Shown here: positions 1 through 7,576 of the stretch, piece by piece
How positions within the stretch are numbered: the first letter of the stretch is position 1
Layout of the letters: each line of letters opens with the position of its first letter
Translations under genes and position numbers: made by a program
The notes under the pieces: model-generated
Seen by the model: the letters and a program-made list of their open reading frames with translations, nothing else
Databases searched by the model: none
Told to the model about the DNA's origin: nothing
Origin: Evansella clarkii
Lineage (GTDB): Bacteria > Bacillota > Bacilli > Bacillales > Salisediminibacteriaceae
Reading direction: 5' to 3'
Assembly: GCF_002019695.1 (NCBI RefSeq)
Contig: NZ_KV917376.1
Location: forward strand, 4,964,764 to 5,028,763
DNA: 64,000 bases

Positions 1-1
1 A

Positions 2-361
2 ACAAGCCAGGGGTATATACTTACTTCGGCAGATGAGGGTACGCTGCCTTTCTCCCGGGTAATTGCCTGTAAACACTCGCCTGAAAAAACCGAAGAGGAA
101 CTTTTCATTCTCGTAGATCATGGGGTGCTTGTTAAGGATGTGAAAGTCGAACACCCGGTTTACGGAGATATTACAGCATCAGTAATGGTAAACAACCGGA
201 AAGAAGTAAAAGAATTTATAAAGAAAATTACATCAACAAAAGCCGCCTACTTGTCTGAACTAACTGACGGAGTACATCTTCATACGCTTGAAGCAAAGTC
301 AGGCGAAGACCTTGATGATGCAATCGCAGAGCTGCGGCAAGCAGGTTTTCTGCTGGATTAA
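2..361 (+). CDS. niaR: Transcription repressor NiaR, C-terminal part (5' end outside window)
   Basis: This is the 3' part of the NAD-biosynthesis repressor NiaR (YrxA), which binds nicotinic acid and represses nad genes in Bacillus. The frame is open from the window edge, starting TSQGYIL, and gives about 119 residues of a protein normally near 180, so the N-terminal HTH domain lies outside. What is visible is the 3H domain: the conserved His and Glu in CKHSPEKTEEEL, the run VKDVKVEHPVYGD and the C-terminal GVHLHTL, which together carry the three histidines and the glutamate that bind metal in this family. In B. subtilis the gene follows nifS, which would lie upstream of this window (inference). 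A hairpin terminator follows. Confidence 0.93.
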   Translation, partial: TSQGYILTSADEGTLPFSRVIACKHSPEKTEEELFILVDHGVLVKDVKVEHPVYGDITASVMVNNRKEVKEFIKKITSTKAAYLSELTDGVHLHTLEAKSGEDLDDAIAELRQAGFLLD

Positions 362-427
362 AAATAGCGCAAGAGCATTAATCACGAGTGGCAGGTGAAC
401 ACTAAGTTGAGTATTCAGCTAAAGTGA

Positions 428-452
428 AATAACCGGAGCTTTTCCGGTTATT
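428..452 (+). terminator. Hairpin downstream of niaR
   Basis: A perfect 10-bp stem, AATAACCGGA / TCCGGTTATT, with a 5-nt loop lies 67 nt after the niaR stop. The U tract is short, so termination strength is uncertain. It is the first of three look-alike hairpins in this gap. Confidence 0.5.
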
Positions 453-540
453 TGCAGTCTGGAGGTTGTTTTTCGGTGATATAAGGGGAGATATTCCGGT
501 TATGCAAAACTAAAACTACTATTTTCTAATTTTTCCAGTC

Positions 541-578
541 AATAGGCGGAATCTTTCCGCCTATTTAAGCTTTTTTTA
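541..578 (+). terminator. Second hairpin in the niaR gap, with T-run
   Basis: The stem AATAGGCGGA / TCCGCCTATT (10 bp, loop ATCTT) is followed by TAAGC and seven T. It suits termination of rightward transcripts between two convergent genes. The stem has the same design as the one at 428 but with paired changes in the core. Confidence 0.6.
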
Positions 579-591
579 ATAATAATTATGA

Positions 592-615
592 ATTAACCGG
601 AATTTTTCCGGCTAT
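592..615. repeat. Third hairpin of the same type
   Basis: CCGGAA / TTCCGG with a TTT loop and weaker outer pairing. Together with the hairpins at 428 and 541, and a lone half-site ATTCCGGTTAT near 492, it makes a small cluster of related palindromes between convergent genes. Confidence 0.45.
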
Positions 616-698
616 TTATTAAATCGGCTGCATGACTGCTTAACCTGCCTCCCAGCCAATAAGTTCAACACGCTTGATTCTCTCCCTCTGCCAGTCTC

Positions 699-1436
699 TT
701 ACCAAAAAGTTAAAATATCCAGCACCCCTAACACAATCATAAAACTCCCTGCAGTACGCTGGACAATTAAGCCTATTCTTTTACCTTTCTTTATCACTTT
801 TCCGCTCAGGCCTAAATACCAGATGATGAAGATAACGGCGAGAAACGGCAACGACGTTCCTATTGCAAACAGGCTGGGCAGTACGGCCCCATAGGCAGTT
901 GATAGAGTCATAGGCATTAACAGTATAAAGAACAGCAAAAACATTGTAGGACAGAAGCCAAGAGAAAAGCTGAAGCCGAGCATAAACGCTCCCCATTTTC
1001 CTCTTCTCTTTTCTCCTTTTTCATAAGCTGATTGTTTCCACAGATTGAGCGTCCAGTTCCATCTGAATAGCCCCAGCATATATATACCAATCAGGATAAG
1101 CACTGGTCCAAGCACTTTTCTCATTGGCTCGAAAAACAATGGAAGCTGCTGCTGAAATTCCTGTCCTAATAAGTAAACAATCAGGCCCAGGCCTGAAAAT
1201 GCAACGATCTTTCCAATCATGTAATAAACTGTATCAGACCAGGAAATACCCCGGTTTAATGAATTAGTGCCATATAGAGTTATTGCACTGACGTTTCCTG
1301 AAAACTGGCATGGCGCCAGAGCACCTACAACACCGAGCATTAATGCAAAAACGATTGGAATAGATTCCATACTGTTGGCAGCGTGCATAAACGGTTCCCT
1401 AAGCATTGAACTAATTTGGTCTACATATTGAAACAT
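699..1436 (-). CDS. CcdA/DsbD-type transmembrane thiol-redox protein
   Basis: A 245-residue polytopic membrane protein of the cytochrome c biogenesis (CcdA/DsbD-gamma) group, which moves reducing equivalents across the membrane through a pair of intramembrane cysteines. Both expected cysteines are visible, in APCQF early in the protein and GFCPTM in the middle, each at the start of a hydrophobic stretch. About six membrane segments can be counted. I chose the ATG at 1436 because AGGAG lies about 10 nt upstream; a longer frame to 1496 has no such signal. The gene stands alone, convergent with niaR, and no thioredoxin-like partner is adjacent, so the substrate (cytochrome c maturation, metal resistance or other) cannot be told. 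Confidence 0.75.
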   Translation of the reverse strand: MFQYVDQISSMLREPFMHAANSMESIPIVFALMLGVVGALAPCQFSGNVSAITLYGTNSLNRGISWSDTVYYMIGKIVAFSGLGLIVYLLGQEFQQQLPLFFEPMRKVLGPVLILIGIYMLGLFRWNWTLNLWKQSAYEKGEKRRGKWGAFMLGFSFSLGFCPTMFLLFFILLMPMTLSTAYGAVLPSLFAIGTSLPFLAVIFIIWYLGLSGKVIKKGKRIGLIVQRTAGSFMIVLGVLDILTFW

Positions 1437-1634
1437 AATTTTAAGTCTCCTGTTTTTTAATAGCTTACATAAACAGTTTACCAAAGTCATAGTCAAAATT
1501 TGTGAAGAATGAATGAATTCTTAATGGTATACTTAAATACATAATAGCCCCTGGGGTGAAAACAATTAACTGAATGTAATACAGGAAGTTTACTATTGTA
1601 ATATTGAATACTACTACTTGGAGGCAGGCTGAAA

Positions 1635-2471
1635 ATGGATAAGCTGAAAAGCTGTGCTGATTACTTTAAAGAAAACTCGGAATATCTGGCTGAAGAAATT
1701 GTTGAAGGAGTAATAAGCAGAATGGAGCTTAAAATCTCCGAGCATGAAAAGAGCCAGGCTTTAAATATGTATATAAATTTACTGGATTTCCTGGGTCAGT
1801 CTATTAAAGATGAGAAAGATGGAGTACCAGTTTCTTTAATTGAATGGAGTAAAGAAAATGCAGCCTCCATTGTCTCAGACAAAAACGGGATTTCGGACAT
1901 TATTACCCGTTATCCGCCAACGAGGGATATTTTCATTGAAATTATAACCGGGATTAGTATAGAGTGCGGGCTGTCACTTAAGGAACTTGCTTTTGTAATT
2001 AAACGGATTAACGGCATACTGGATGCCAGCCTTAACGAAACGGTCTTTGCTTTTGAACGTCTGTCAGCAGAGTATAAAAGCGAGGCACAAAGAGAAATTG
2101 CCAGATTGTCGGCTCCTGTCGTTCCAGTGAAGGAGGGAATAGCCATTCTCCCTTTGATTGGCAACATCGATTCTTTTAGAGCTGGATATATAATGGAATC
2201 TGTAATACCAGAGATCGAAAGCAAAGGGATTGATATTCTGATAGCCGACTTTTCCGGAATCTTTACGATAGATTCGTATGTCGCAAGCAATCTGCATCAA
2301 ATCGGGCAAATGCTCCGGCTTATGGGAGTTAGAGTAATTACTACCGGGCTCCGTCCCGATATAGTTCAGAGTGTGACAAAAAGCGGTATTAACATGTCCT
2401 CGTCTGAAATATATTCTACCGTCAAACAGGCATTGTCCAGTCTTGAACAAAGTACTAATACTCCTGATTAA
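1635..2471 (+). CDS. RsbR-type STAS-domain stress protein (RsbT co-antagonist family)
   Basis: This 278-residue protein has an alpha-helical sensor-like N-terminal half (about 1-150) and a C-terminal STAS domain (about 160-275). That architecture belongs to the RsbR paralogues, which with RsbS form the stressosome controlling sigma-B. The linker sequence APVVPVKEGIAILPLIG is the usual entry to the STAS domain, and DFSGIFTIDS and TTGLRPDIV correspond to the regions holding the phosphorylated Thr/Ser sites. At the first site Ser stands where many paralogues have Thr. No rsbS or rsbT is adjacent. GGAGGCAGG precedes the start. Two more STAS proteins of this kind occur near 42 kb. Confidence 0.85.
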   Translation: MDKLKSCADYFKENSEYLAEEIVEGVISRMELKISEHEKSQALNMYINLLDFLGQSIKDEKDGVPVSLIEWSKENAASIVSDKNGISDIITRYPPTRDIFIEIITGISIECGLSLKELAFVIKRINGILDASLNETVFAFERLSAEYKSEAQREIARLSAPVVPVKEGIAILPLIGNIDSFRAGYIMESVIPEIESKGIDILIADFSGIFTIDSYVASNLHQIGQMLRLMGVRVITTGLRPDIVQSVTKSGINMSSSEIYSTVKQALSSLEQSTNTPD

Positions 2472-2606
2472 CAGTAAAGCGGATGGGCCATGTGCAGCCC
2501 GTCCGTTTCTCTTTTACATTTCCCCGCCCTATTTAATACATAACTACCCTTTTCATATCCTTTACCGGCCGCTAACCTGCCGTCCATTAAACATATTCTT
2601 CAGTTA

Positions 2607-2633
2607 TGAAACTTTTCCTGCGAATGTACTGTC
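2607..2633 (+). promoter_or_regulatory. Candidate ECF sigma promoter (autoregulation)
   Basis: TGAAAC at 2607-2612 is the classical ECF -35 (AAC motif). After 17 nt comes TGTC at 2630-2633, one base from the CGTC type of -10. Transcription would start near 2640, just before the ribosome binding site of the sigma gene. This also argues against the longer reading frame that begins inside the promoter. Confidence 0.55.
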
Positions 2634-2659
2634 AAATAAATGAGAGGAGGCCGGAAAGC

Positions 2660-3220
2660 ATGTCCGAGTTTGATGATTATTCCTGTATACAGAGTGCACT
2701 TCAGGGTGATGATATGGCGTTCCACCAGTTAATCGACCATTATTATTTGACTGTAGAAAGGTTTGCAAGACAGATAGGTGTCCGGGAGGAGGATCTCCAG
2801 GATGTCACCCAGGAAGTTTTTATAAAAGTCTTTCGATTTCTCCATAAGTATTCCAGGGGAAAATTCAGTACTTGGCTGTACAGCGTGACCCTGAATGTGT
2901 CAAAAGACTATTTCCGGAAACAAAAACGGGAAAAGGCGAAAATTGATAAAACAATAAACAGTTCCCCTGAAACATTTTACACAGAAAATACCGATCTTAC
3001 TGATGATGCACGGATATTACATAAATCCATACAGATTCTGGATGAAAAATACCGTGTGCCTATCGCCTTATTTTATTTTCAGGAAGCTTCTATAAAAGAT
3101 ATATCAGCCATTATGAACCTAAGCGAAAGCACAGTAAAAACGAGGCTGAAAAGAGGAAAAGAAAAGCTGAAGGCATCACTGGAAAAAGGAGGCCGTATGT
3201 ATGAGCGAGAAGCGTTTTGA
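2660..3220 (+). CDS. ECF-type RNA polymerase sigma factor
   Basis: A 186-residue sigma-70 family factor with only regions 2 and 4, the ECF layout. Region 2 covers about residues 23-90 (EEDLQDVTQEVFIKVFRF, then STWLYSV) and region 4 about 125-178 (YFQEASIKDISAIMNLSESTVKTRLKRGK). Region 1.1 and region 3 are absent. I start at the ATG at 2660 because GAGAGGAGG lies 9 nt upstream; a longer frame from 2606 begins inside the candidate promoter. The stop codon overlaps the next gene by 20 nt, which suggests translational coupling with its likely anti-sigma factor. It resembles the SigV/SigW/SigY group but cannot be assigned to one of them by eye. Confidence 0.9.
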   Translation: MSEFDDYSCIQSALQGDDMAFHQLIDHYYLTVERFARQIGVREEDLQDVTQEVFIKVFRFLHKYSRGKFSTWLYSVTLNVSKDYFRKQKREKAKIDKTINSSPETFYTENTDLTDDARILHKSIQILDEKYRVPIALFYFQEASIKDISAIMNLSESTVKTRLKRGKEKLKASLEKGGRMYEREAF

Positions 3221-4064
3221 CGAAGGGATCATGGAACTTAAAAATAAATACAATCAATCGAGACCAGTAAGTTCACCTTCAGACATATTCCAGGCTGTCC
3301 AGGCATCCAGAAAAAAAACATGGATTATAAAGGGATATGGCGGTATTGCAGCTGCATCTGTATGTGCATTGCTGATAGCCGGCATCCTGATTGGTTCAAT
3401 GCTTACCGGCAACGATACGAACCTTACAGGAGAGGATGCTGTACCACCGGAATCAGGAGGCAGGCCCGATGCAGTATTGGGAGGAACCGGAGAATATGAC
3501 AATAATGAAAATCCGACTGATGAAGCGGCTGATACAAATAATCCGAATGAGTCCCGGGATGATCTGGATGTACAATACAAAGAACGCCCCGAGACTATTT
3601 CTGAAAATATAACTGCAGAAGGTATGGAGCATGAACATACACTTCATCTTTATATTGACGAAGAACTGGGCTATTCCACTTACCTGGAACCTCAGACTGT
3701 CGTTACAGAAGATATTTACCGCTCAGAAAAACTTATAGGCCGTGAATTTAAAGTTACCGATTCATTCTCTATTACTTTACTGGTTCATTCTGAAGAAGAA
3801 AGCTCTCTGGAGGCAATTGAAATGCGTACCATTGAACAGATGGAATCAGAAGGATACGAAGAGTCCGCCGAGCCTTATCCTGTCTTCGAAACTCCTGATC
3901 GGCAGGGTCAGTTCAGCCAGCCAGCATCGAGCCAGCGTTATTACGCCTTATTAGAACACGACGGGAGAGTCTTTTCTGTCCAGGCAGAATTGCCTTCCGA
4001 ATCGTTTGACGGCCGATTTCCAGTCACCTTAAAAAGCTTTATTGATGAACTGATGTTCAGATAA
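3201..4064 (+). CDS. Membrane-bound putative anti-sigma factor
   Basis: A 287-residue single-pass protein: about 41 cytoplasmic residues, one membrane helix (about 45-68, IAAASVCALLIAGILIGSML), a linker rich in Asp, Asn, Glu and Pro, then an extracytoplasmic domain of about 150 residues. Position and topology fit an anti-sigma factor for the ECF gene it overlaps. The zinc-binding HxxxCxxC signature of ZAS anti-sigma factors is not present, and I do not recognise the outer domain, so the role rests on context. GGAGG lies 8 nt before the ATG, inside the sigma gene. The cytoplasmic part ending DIFQAVQASRKKTW would be the sigma-binding segment (inference). Confidence 0.72.
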   Translation: MSEKRFDEGIMELKNKYNQSRPVSSPSDIFQAVQASRKKTWIIKGYGGIAAASVCALLIAGILIGSMLTGNDTNLTGEDAVPPESGGRPDAVLGGTGEYDNNENPTDEAADTNNPNESRDDLDVQYKERPETISENITAEGMEHEHTLHLYIDEELGYSTYLEPQTVVTEDIYRSEKLIGREFKVTDSFSITLLVHSEEESSLEAIEMRTIEQMESEGYEESAEPYPVFETPDRQGQFSQPASSQRYYALLEHDGRVFSVQAELPSESFDGRFPVTLKSFIDELMFR

Positions 4065-4168
4065 TTTTACAGAGTACAGCAAGTCCGCCGAGCATTGCAA
4101 TACCTGAGTGCCGGGCCGTATCCCTTCAGAAATCGCACACCTTAGGCAATACCTTCCCAAAAGAATAC

Positions 4169-4200
4169 GAAAGGAATGGACATCTGCGTCCATTCCTTTC
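4169..4200. terminator. Bidirectional terminator between convergent genes
   Basis: A perfect 13-bp stem, GAAAGGAATGGAC / GTCCATTCCTTTC, with a 6-nt loop lies between the anti-sigma gene and the aldo/keto reductase gene that face each other. Confidence 0.75.
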
Positions 4201-4209
4201 ATTTCTCGT

Positions 4210-5169
4210 TTAATCAGCCTGGCCTTTCAGAATCAAATCTATCCTGTTAACAACTTCATCTGAAAGTTCAATTTCAGAACCCTGTACATTCTCAACAACC
4301 TGTTCCGGGCGGCTGGCTCCTATAATTGCACTGGAAATATTTTTATTTCGCAGTATCCACGATAACGCCATCTGTGAAAGGGCTATCCCCTGCTCTGCTG
4401 CTATAGTTTCCAGCTGGTCTACTTTTTCGAGCATTTCATCGTTTAAGAAGCGTTCGATATATTTTCTCTGTTCCTCGTTCGTTGCCCGGCTTCCTTCAGG
4501 TGCTTCCTGTCCTTTTTTATACTTGCCCGTCAGCACTCCCTGAGCAAGAGGAGAAAAGACGACCTGCCCGATTCCGTATTTTTCACAAACCGGAATAACT
4601 TCTTCCTCGATGTATCGGTTCAGCATATTGTAAACTGGCTGATTTACCACAATTCTGTCCAGAAGTTTCTGATCTGCTATCCGGACTGCCTCTTCAATCT
4701 GGGCTGCTGTCCACTCACTGACCCCCGCATAGAGAATTTTTCCCTGGCGGATTAAATCATCGATGGTGCGCAGCGTTTCCTCCACAGGTGTATTAGGATC
4801 ATACCGGTGGCAATAATAAATATCTACATAGTCAGTCCCCAGCCTGTCCAGGCTTGCATGGAGCTGCTCGAAAACATGCTTTCTGGAGAGCCCCCTGTCG
4901 TTTGGCCCTTCTCCCATCGCCCCAAAAACTTTCGTTGCGAGAACATAGGAGTCCCTTCTGTACTGGCGGAGTGCATCCCCGACTACTTTTTCAGATTCCC
5001 CGCGATTATAAACATTAGCAGTATCAAAAAAATTAATTCCTACATCGTATGCCTGTTCAATTGTTTTTACCGCTCTCTCTTTTTCCACGCTGTCTCCATA
5101 TGTCAGCCAGCTTCCTAAGCTGATTTCACTGACTTTCAGTCCTGTATTTCCAAGTCTTCTGTAATTCAT
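4210..5169 (-). CDS. Aldo/keto reductase (Kv-beta-like group)
   Basis: A 319-residue NADPH-dependent oxidoreductase of the aldo/keto reductase superfamily, close to the potassium-channel beta subunit/YghZ branch. The catalytic tetrad is complete: Asp49 in FFDTANVY, Tyr54, Lys80 in ATKVFG and His121 in YYCHRYD. NADP-binding residues sit in the C-terminal SSAIIGASRPEQV stretch. AAGGAGGAT lies upstream of the ATG. It may form a leftward unit with the SDR gene upstream (gap 86 nt). The natural substrate cannot be inferred; these enzymes commonly reduce reactive aldehydes. Confidence 0.88.
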   Translation of the reverse strand: MNYRRLGNTGLKVSEISLGSWLTYGDSVEKERAVKTIEQAYDVGINFFDTANVYNRGESEKVVGDALRQYRRDSYVLATKVFGAMGEGPNDRGLSRKHVFEQLHASLDRLGTDYVDIYYCHRYDPNTPVEETLRTIDDLIRQGKILYAGVSEWTAAQIEEAVRIADQKLLDRIVVNQPVYNMLNRYIEEEVIPVCEKYGIGQVVFSPLAQGVLTGKYKKGQEAPEGSRATNEEQRKYIERFLNDEMLEKVDQLETIAAEQGIALSQMALSWILRNKNISSAIIGASRPEQVVENVQGSEIELSDEVVNRIDLILKGQAD

Positions 5170-5255
5170 AGATGGTATCCTCCTTATTTTTATCCTGTTT
5201 TATCCTTTCCTTAAACCGTTGCAAATTCCAGGTTATTTTCCCTTCAGATATCCTG

Positions 5256-6158
5256 TTACTGCTGTTTTGCTTTCTCTTCGTTTACAATCCATTCTGTCAG
5301 GGGCTCAAACCATTCCGACAATTTTTTAAACTTATATCCTTCCGCTTCGGCTAATGAGACATCCTGATAGATAGATACTGGAAAATTCATTGGCGAACTC
5401 TTGACAGTCCCATCAGGAGAGGCCACTTTTGCCGCCTTTCCTGTTTTTTCTTCAATAATGGTGAGAAGTTCTTTAAGGGAAAGCTGGTCCGGTGAGGAAG
5501 CGTTCACCGGGCCTGTAAAATCCTCTTTAAAGCCTGCCCAGAATAAAAACTGGGCCAGGTCTTCAGACTCAACGAAAGACGCTTTTCTTTCAGTGTTGTC
5601 AAGACCAATTACTTCTTCAGAGAGTACTTTACGCACATAATAATGCAGTCTCTCGGTATAATCATCTCTGCCCAGTACGATTGGCGGCCTGACTGCCAGC
5701 ACAGGAAACCTGGCGTTCCGGAAAAATACGGCCTCAGCAAGCCGTTTCCCTTCACCATAACTGAATTCATCCTTGCGGCCATATTTAATATGGCAATCAT
5801 AGGGATTAAAATCCTTCTCTTCTTTTTTCGCCTTACTGTCAAAATTGTAAACAGACAAAGTAGACGTAAGAATATATTTCTTTACCCTGAATTTAAACAC
5901 CTCACATGCATCGTGAGCGTCATCCGGAGAAAAGCAAATTTGATCATAAATAAGGTCCCACTCGTCATCACCGGAAAAAGCCTTTTCCATCGACTCCCTG
6001 CTGAATCTGTCCACCTTTATTCGTTGCACATCGTCCCCAAAAGGATCGTCCGTTTCTCCTCTGGTGGCTATAGTTACATCATCCCCGTTATCAAGCAGCT
6101 TTTGTACGAGACGCTTCCCAAAAAATCGTGTTCCTCCTAATACGAGTATTCTTCTCAT
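5256..6158 (-). CDS. NAD(P)-dependent epimerase/reductase, extended SDR family
   Basis: A 300-residue extended short-chain dehydrogenase. The nucleotide-binding glycine motif GGTRFFG is at residues 8-14 and the catalytic pair is Tyr134 and Lys138 in SYGEGK, with TSTLSVY before it providing the Ser/Thr. The C-terminal half has the substrate-domain pattern seen in UDP-sugar epimerase-like proteins (VRPPIVLGRDDYTERL). No sugar-nucleotide gene is nearby, so the substrate is open. AGAGGGA precedes the ATG. It is divergent from the tungstate operon, and the 456-nt gap between them holds the phased repeats and the cruciform repeat described separately. Confidence 0.85.
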   Translation of the reverse strand: MRRILVLGGTRFFGKRLVQKLLDNGDDVTIATRGETDDPFGDDVQRIKVDRFSRESMEKAFSGDDEWDLIYDQICFSPDDAHDACEVFKFRVKKYILTSTLSVYNFDSKAKKEEKDFNPYDCHIKYGRKDEFSYGEGKRLAEAVFFRNARFPVLAVRPPIVLGRDDYTERLHYYVRKVLSEEVIGLDNTERKASFVESEDLAQFLFWAGFKEDFTGPVNASSPDQLSLKELLTIIEEKTGKAAKVASPDGTVKSSPMNFPVSIYQDVSLAEAEGYKFKKLSEWFEPLTEWIVNEEKAKQQ

Positions 6159-6331
6159 ATGTATCCCTCTTTCTCTGAGATTTCAGCTTGTCCGCCATAC
6201 TTCCAGAGTCACAAGTAATCTTCCCTTTATTAAAAGTATTCAATCCCATTGTATTATAAATCTGATAATTTTGAAAAAAATGCTTTCCTTTCTTTTTTTA
6301 AAAGACTAATATAAATATAACAACATCAAAC

Positions 6332-6367
6332 TCAATAAAACTTAACGAAACTTAACTAAACTTAACA
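6332..6367 (+). promoter_or_regulatory. Phased 10-bp direct repeats, PhoP-box-like
   Basis: TTAACG (6342), TTAACT (6352) and TTAACA (6362) repeat every 10 bp within the perfect unit AAACTTAACN, and a weaker TCAATA sits one period upstream (6332). TTWAYA hexamers about one helical turn apart are how PhoP binds in B. subtilis. Whether PhoP or another factor binds here, and which of the two divergent genes it serves, is not shown by the sequence. Confidence 0.45.
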
Positions 6368-6473
6368 AAACGTGATAAAAAACACAGAATGAAGCCCAAC
6401 TGGAAAGTATATTTAATATGAATGAATTTCATATATAGGCTTTGTATAAAAAAGACGAATTTACTTTTCGATT

Positions 6474-6593
6474 GCAGCGTAAGACGGCGATTCTGGCGGG
6501 AACAGCGCGAGCTGAAAATCCATTTTTGAAGGCGTTAAGCCGTCAAAAATTAGTTGAAGCCGTGCCCGCAGAATGCGTCCGTCTGAAGCGTAA
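6474..6593. repeat. Cruciform repeat of a Bacillaceae intergenic family
   Basis: About 120 bp with nested inverted symmetry: GCAGCGTAAGACGG near the left end faces CCGTCTGAAGCGT at the right, GATTCTGGCGGG faces GCCCGCAGAATGC, and the centre is TTTTTGA / TCAAAAA. The wording (GTAAGACGG, GGGAACAGCGCGAGC, GCGTCCGTCTG) matches a repeat that I recall as common between genes in Bacillus genomes. It ends 7 nt before the ribosome binding site of the tungstate regulator gene. Confidence 0.65.
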
Positions 6594-6614
6594 ATAAAGA
6601 AGGGAGAGACGGCA

Positions 6615-7550
6615 GTGACTGAAAAAATATATACACCGGATGAAATAGCCCAGCTGCTTCAGATTTCAAAACATACCGTCTATGAACTCATTAAGCGGGA
6701 AGAACTGATTGCTTTTAAGATTGGGAATAAAATGAGAATTGAAGAAAAAGAGGTAGAGGCTTTTAAGAGGAAAAACTCAACAAGAGTAAGTTCGGGCAGA
6801 TCTGAAGGCGCTTCAGTTAAACAGAATTTTTTTGCTCGTTTAGCCGGCAGCCATGATATTCTCCTGGATAAATTCTGCCAGTCAGTACACCAGGACAGCA
6901 GAATCCCTGTTACATTGCAGACCTCTTTTATCGGCAGCCTGGAAGGTCTGATGGCCCTTTATCGCGATGAATGTGACATTGCGGCAGTCCATCTCTTTGA
7001 TGAAAATACAAGCCAGTATAATTTACCGGTAATTAACCAGTTTTTCAGCTCAGCTCCTGTATCTGTCGTCCGTTTTACGACAAGGCGACAGGGGTTTATC
7101 CTTCCGAAAGGCAACCCGAAAAATATTACCGGCTGGGAGTCCTTTGCTAATGGAAATCTCCGGATAGTGAACCGGCAGAAAGGATCGGGAACTAGACAGC
7201 TTCTTGATTCCAGCCTAAGAAAGCATAATCTTTCTCCTCCTTCTATAAAAGGTTATGAAACAGAGGAATCCACCCATTACGGGGCTGCTTCCATGGTCGT
7301 TAACGGAACTGCGGATGTGACGATAGGAATTGAGCCTGTTGCTCATCTTCTTGGCCTTGACTTCCTCCCTCTTGCTGAAGAATCTTTCGACTTAATTTTT
7401 AAATGGACCGGAAAGAACAAACAAGCTTTAAATTATGTTCTGGAGCACCTTCAGTCAGACAATGCATTTAAGGGGACCCTCGTTCCGGAAGGTTATGACT
7501 TAACAGAGTCTGGAAAAGTGATTCAAAGTCCGGCAGCAGAAATTATATAA
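6615..7550 (+). CDS. HTH regulator fused to a periplasmic-binding-like domain, tungstate operon
   Basis: A 311-residue one-component regulator. Residues about 5-52 form an excisionase/MerR-like helix-turn-helix (YTPDEIAQLLQISKHTVYELIKR). From about residue 75 onward comes a PBP-like domain related to molybdate/tungstate binding proteins (GSLEGLMALYRDECDIAAVHL, then QKGSGTRQLLD). It starts the operon that continues with tupA, tupB and tupC, so it very likely senses tungstate or molybdate and controls the transporter; this comes from context and domain type. Start is GTG with AGGGAGAG upstream. The gap to tupA is 26 nt. Confidence 0.82.
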   Translation: MTEKIYTPDEIAQLLQISKHTVYELIKREELIAFKIGNKMRIEEKEVEAFKRKNSTRVSSGRSEGASVKQNFFARLAGSHDILLDKFCQSVHQDSRIPVTLQTSFIGSLEGLMALYRDECDIAAVHLFDENTSQYNLPVINQFFSSAPVSVVRFTTRRQGFILPKGNPKNITGWESFANGNLRIVNRQKGSGTRQLLDSSLRKHNLSPPSIKGYETEESTHYGAASMVVNGTADVTIGIEPVAHLLGLDFLPLAEESFDLIFKWTGKNKQALNYVLEHLQSDNAFKGTLVPEGYDLTESGKVIQSPAAEII

Positions 7551-7576
7551 AAATTTTTATCAGGAGGTGACAAATC

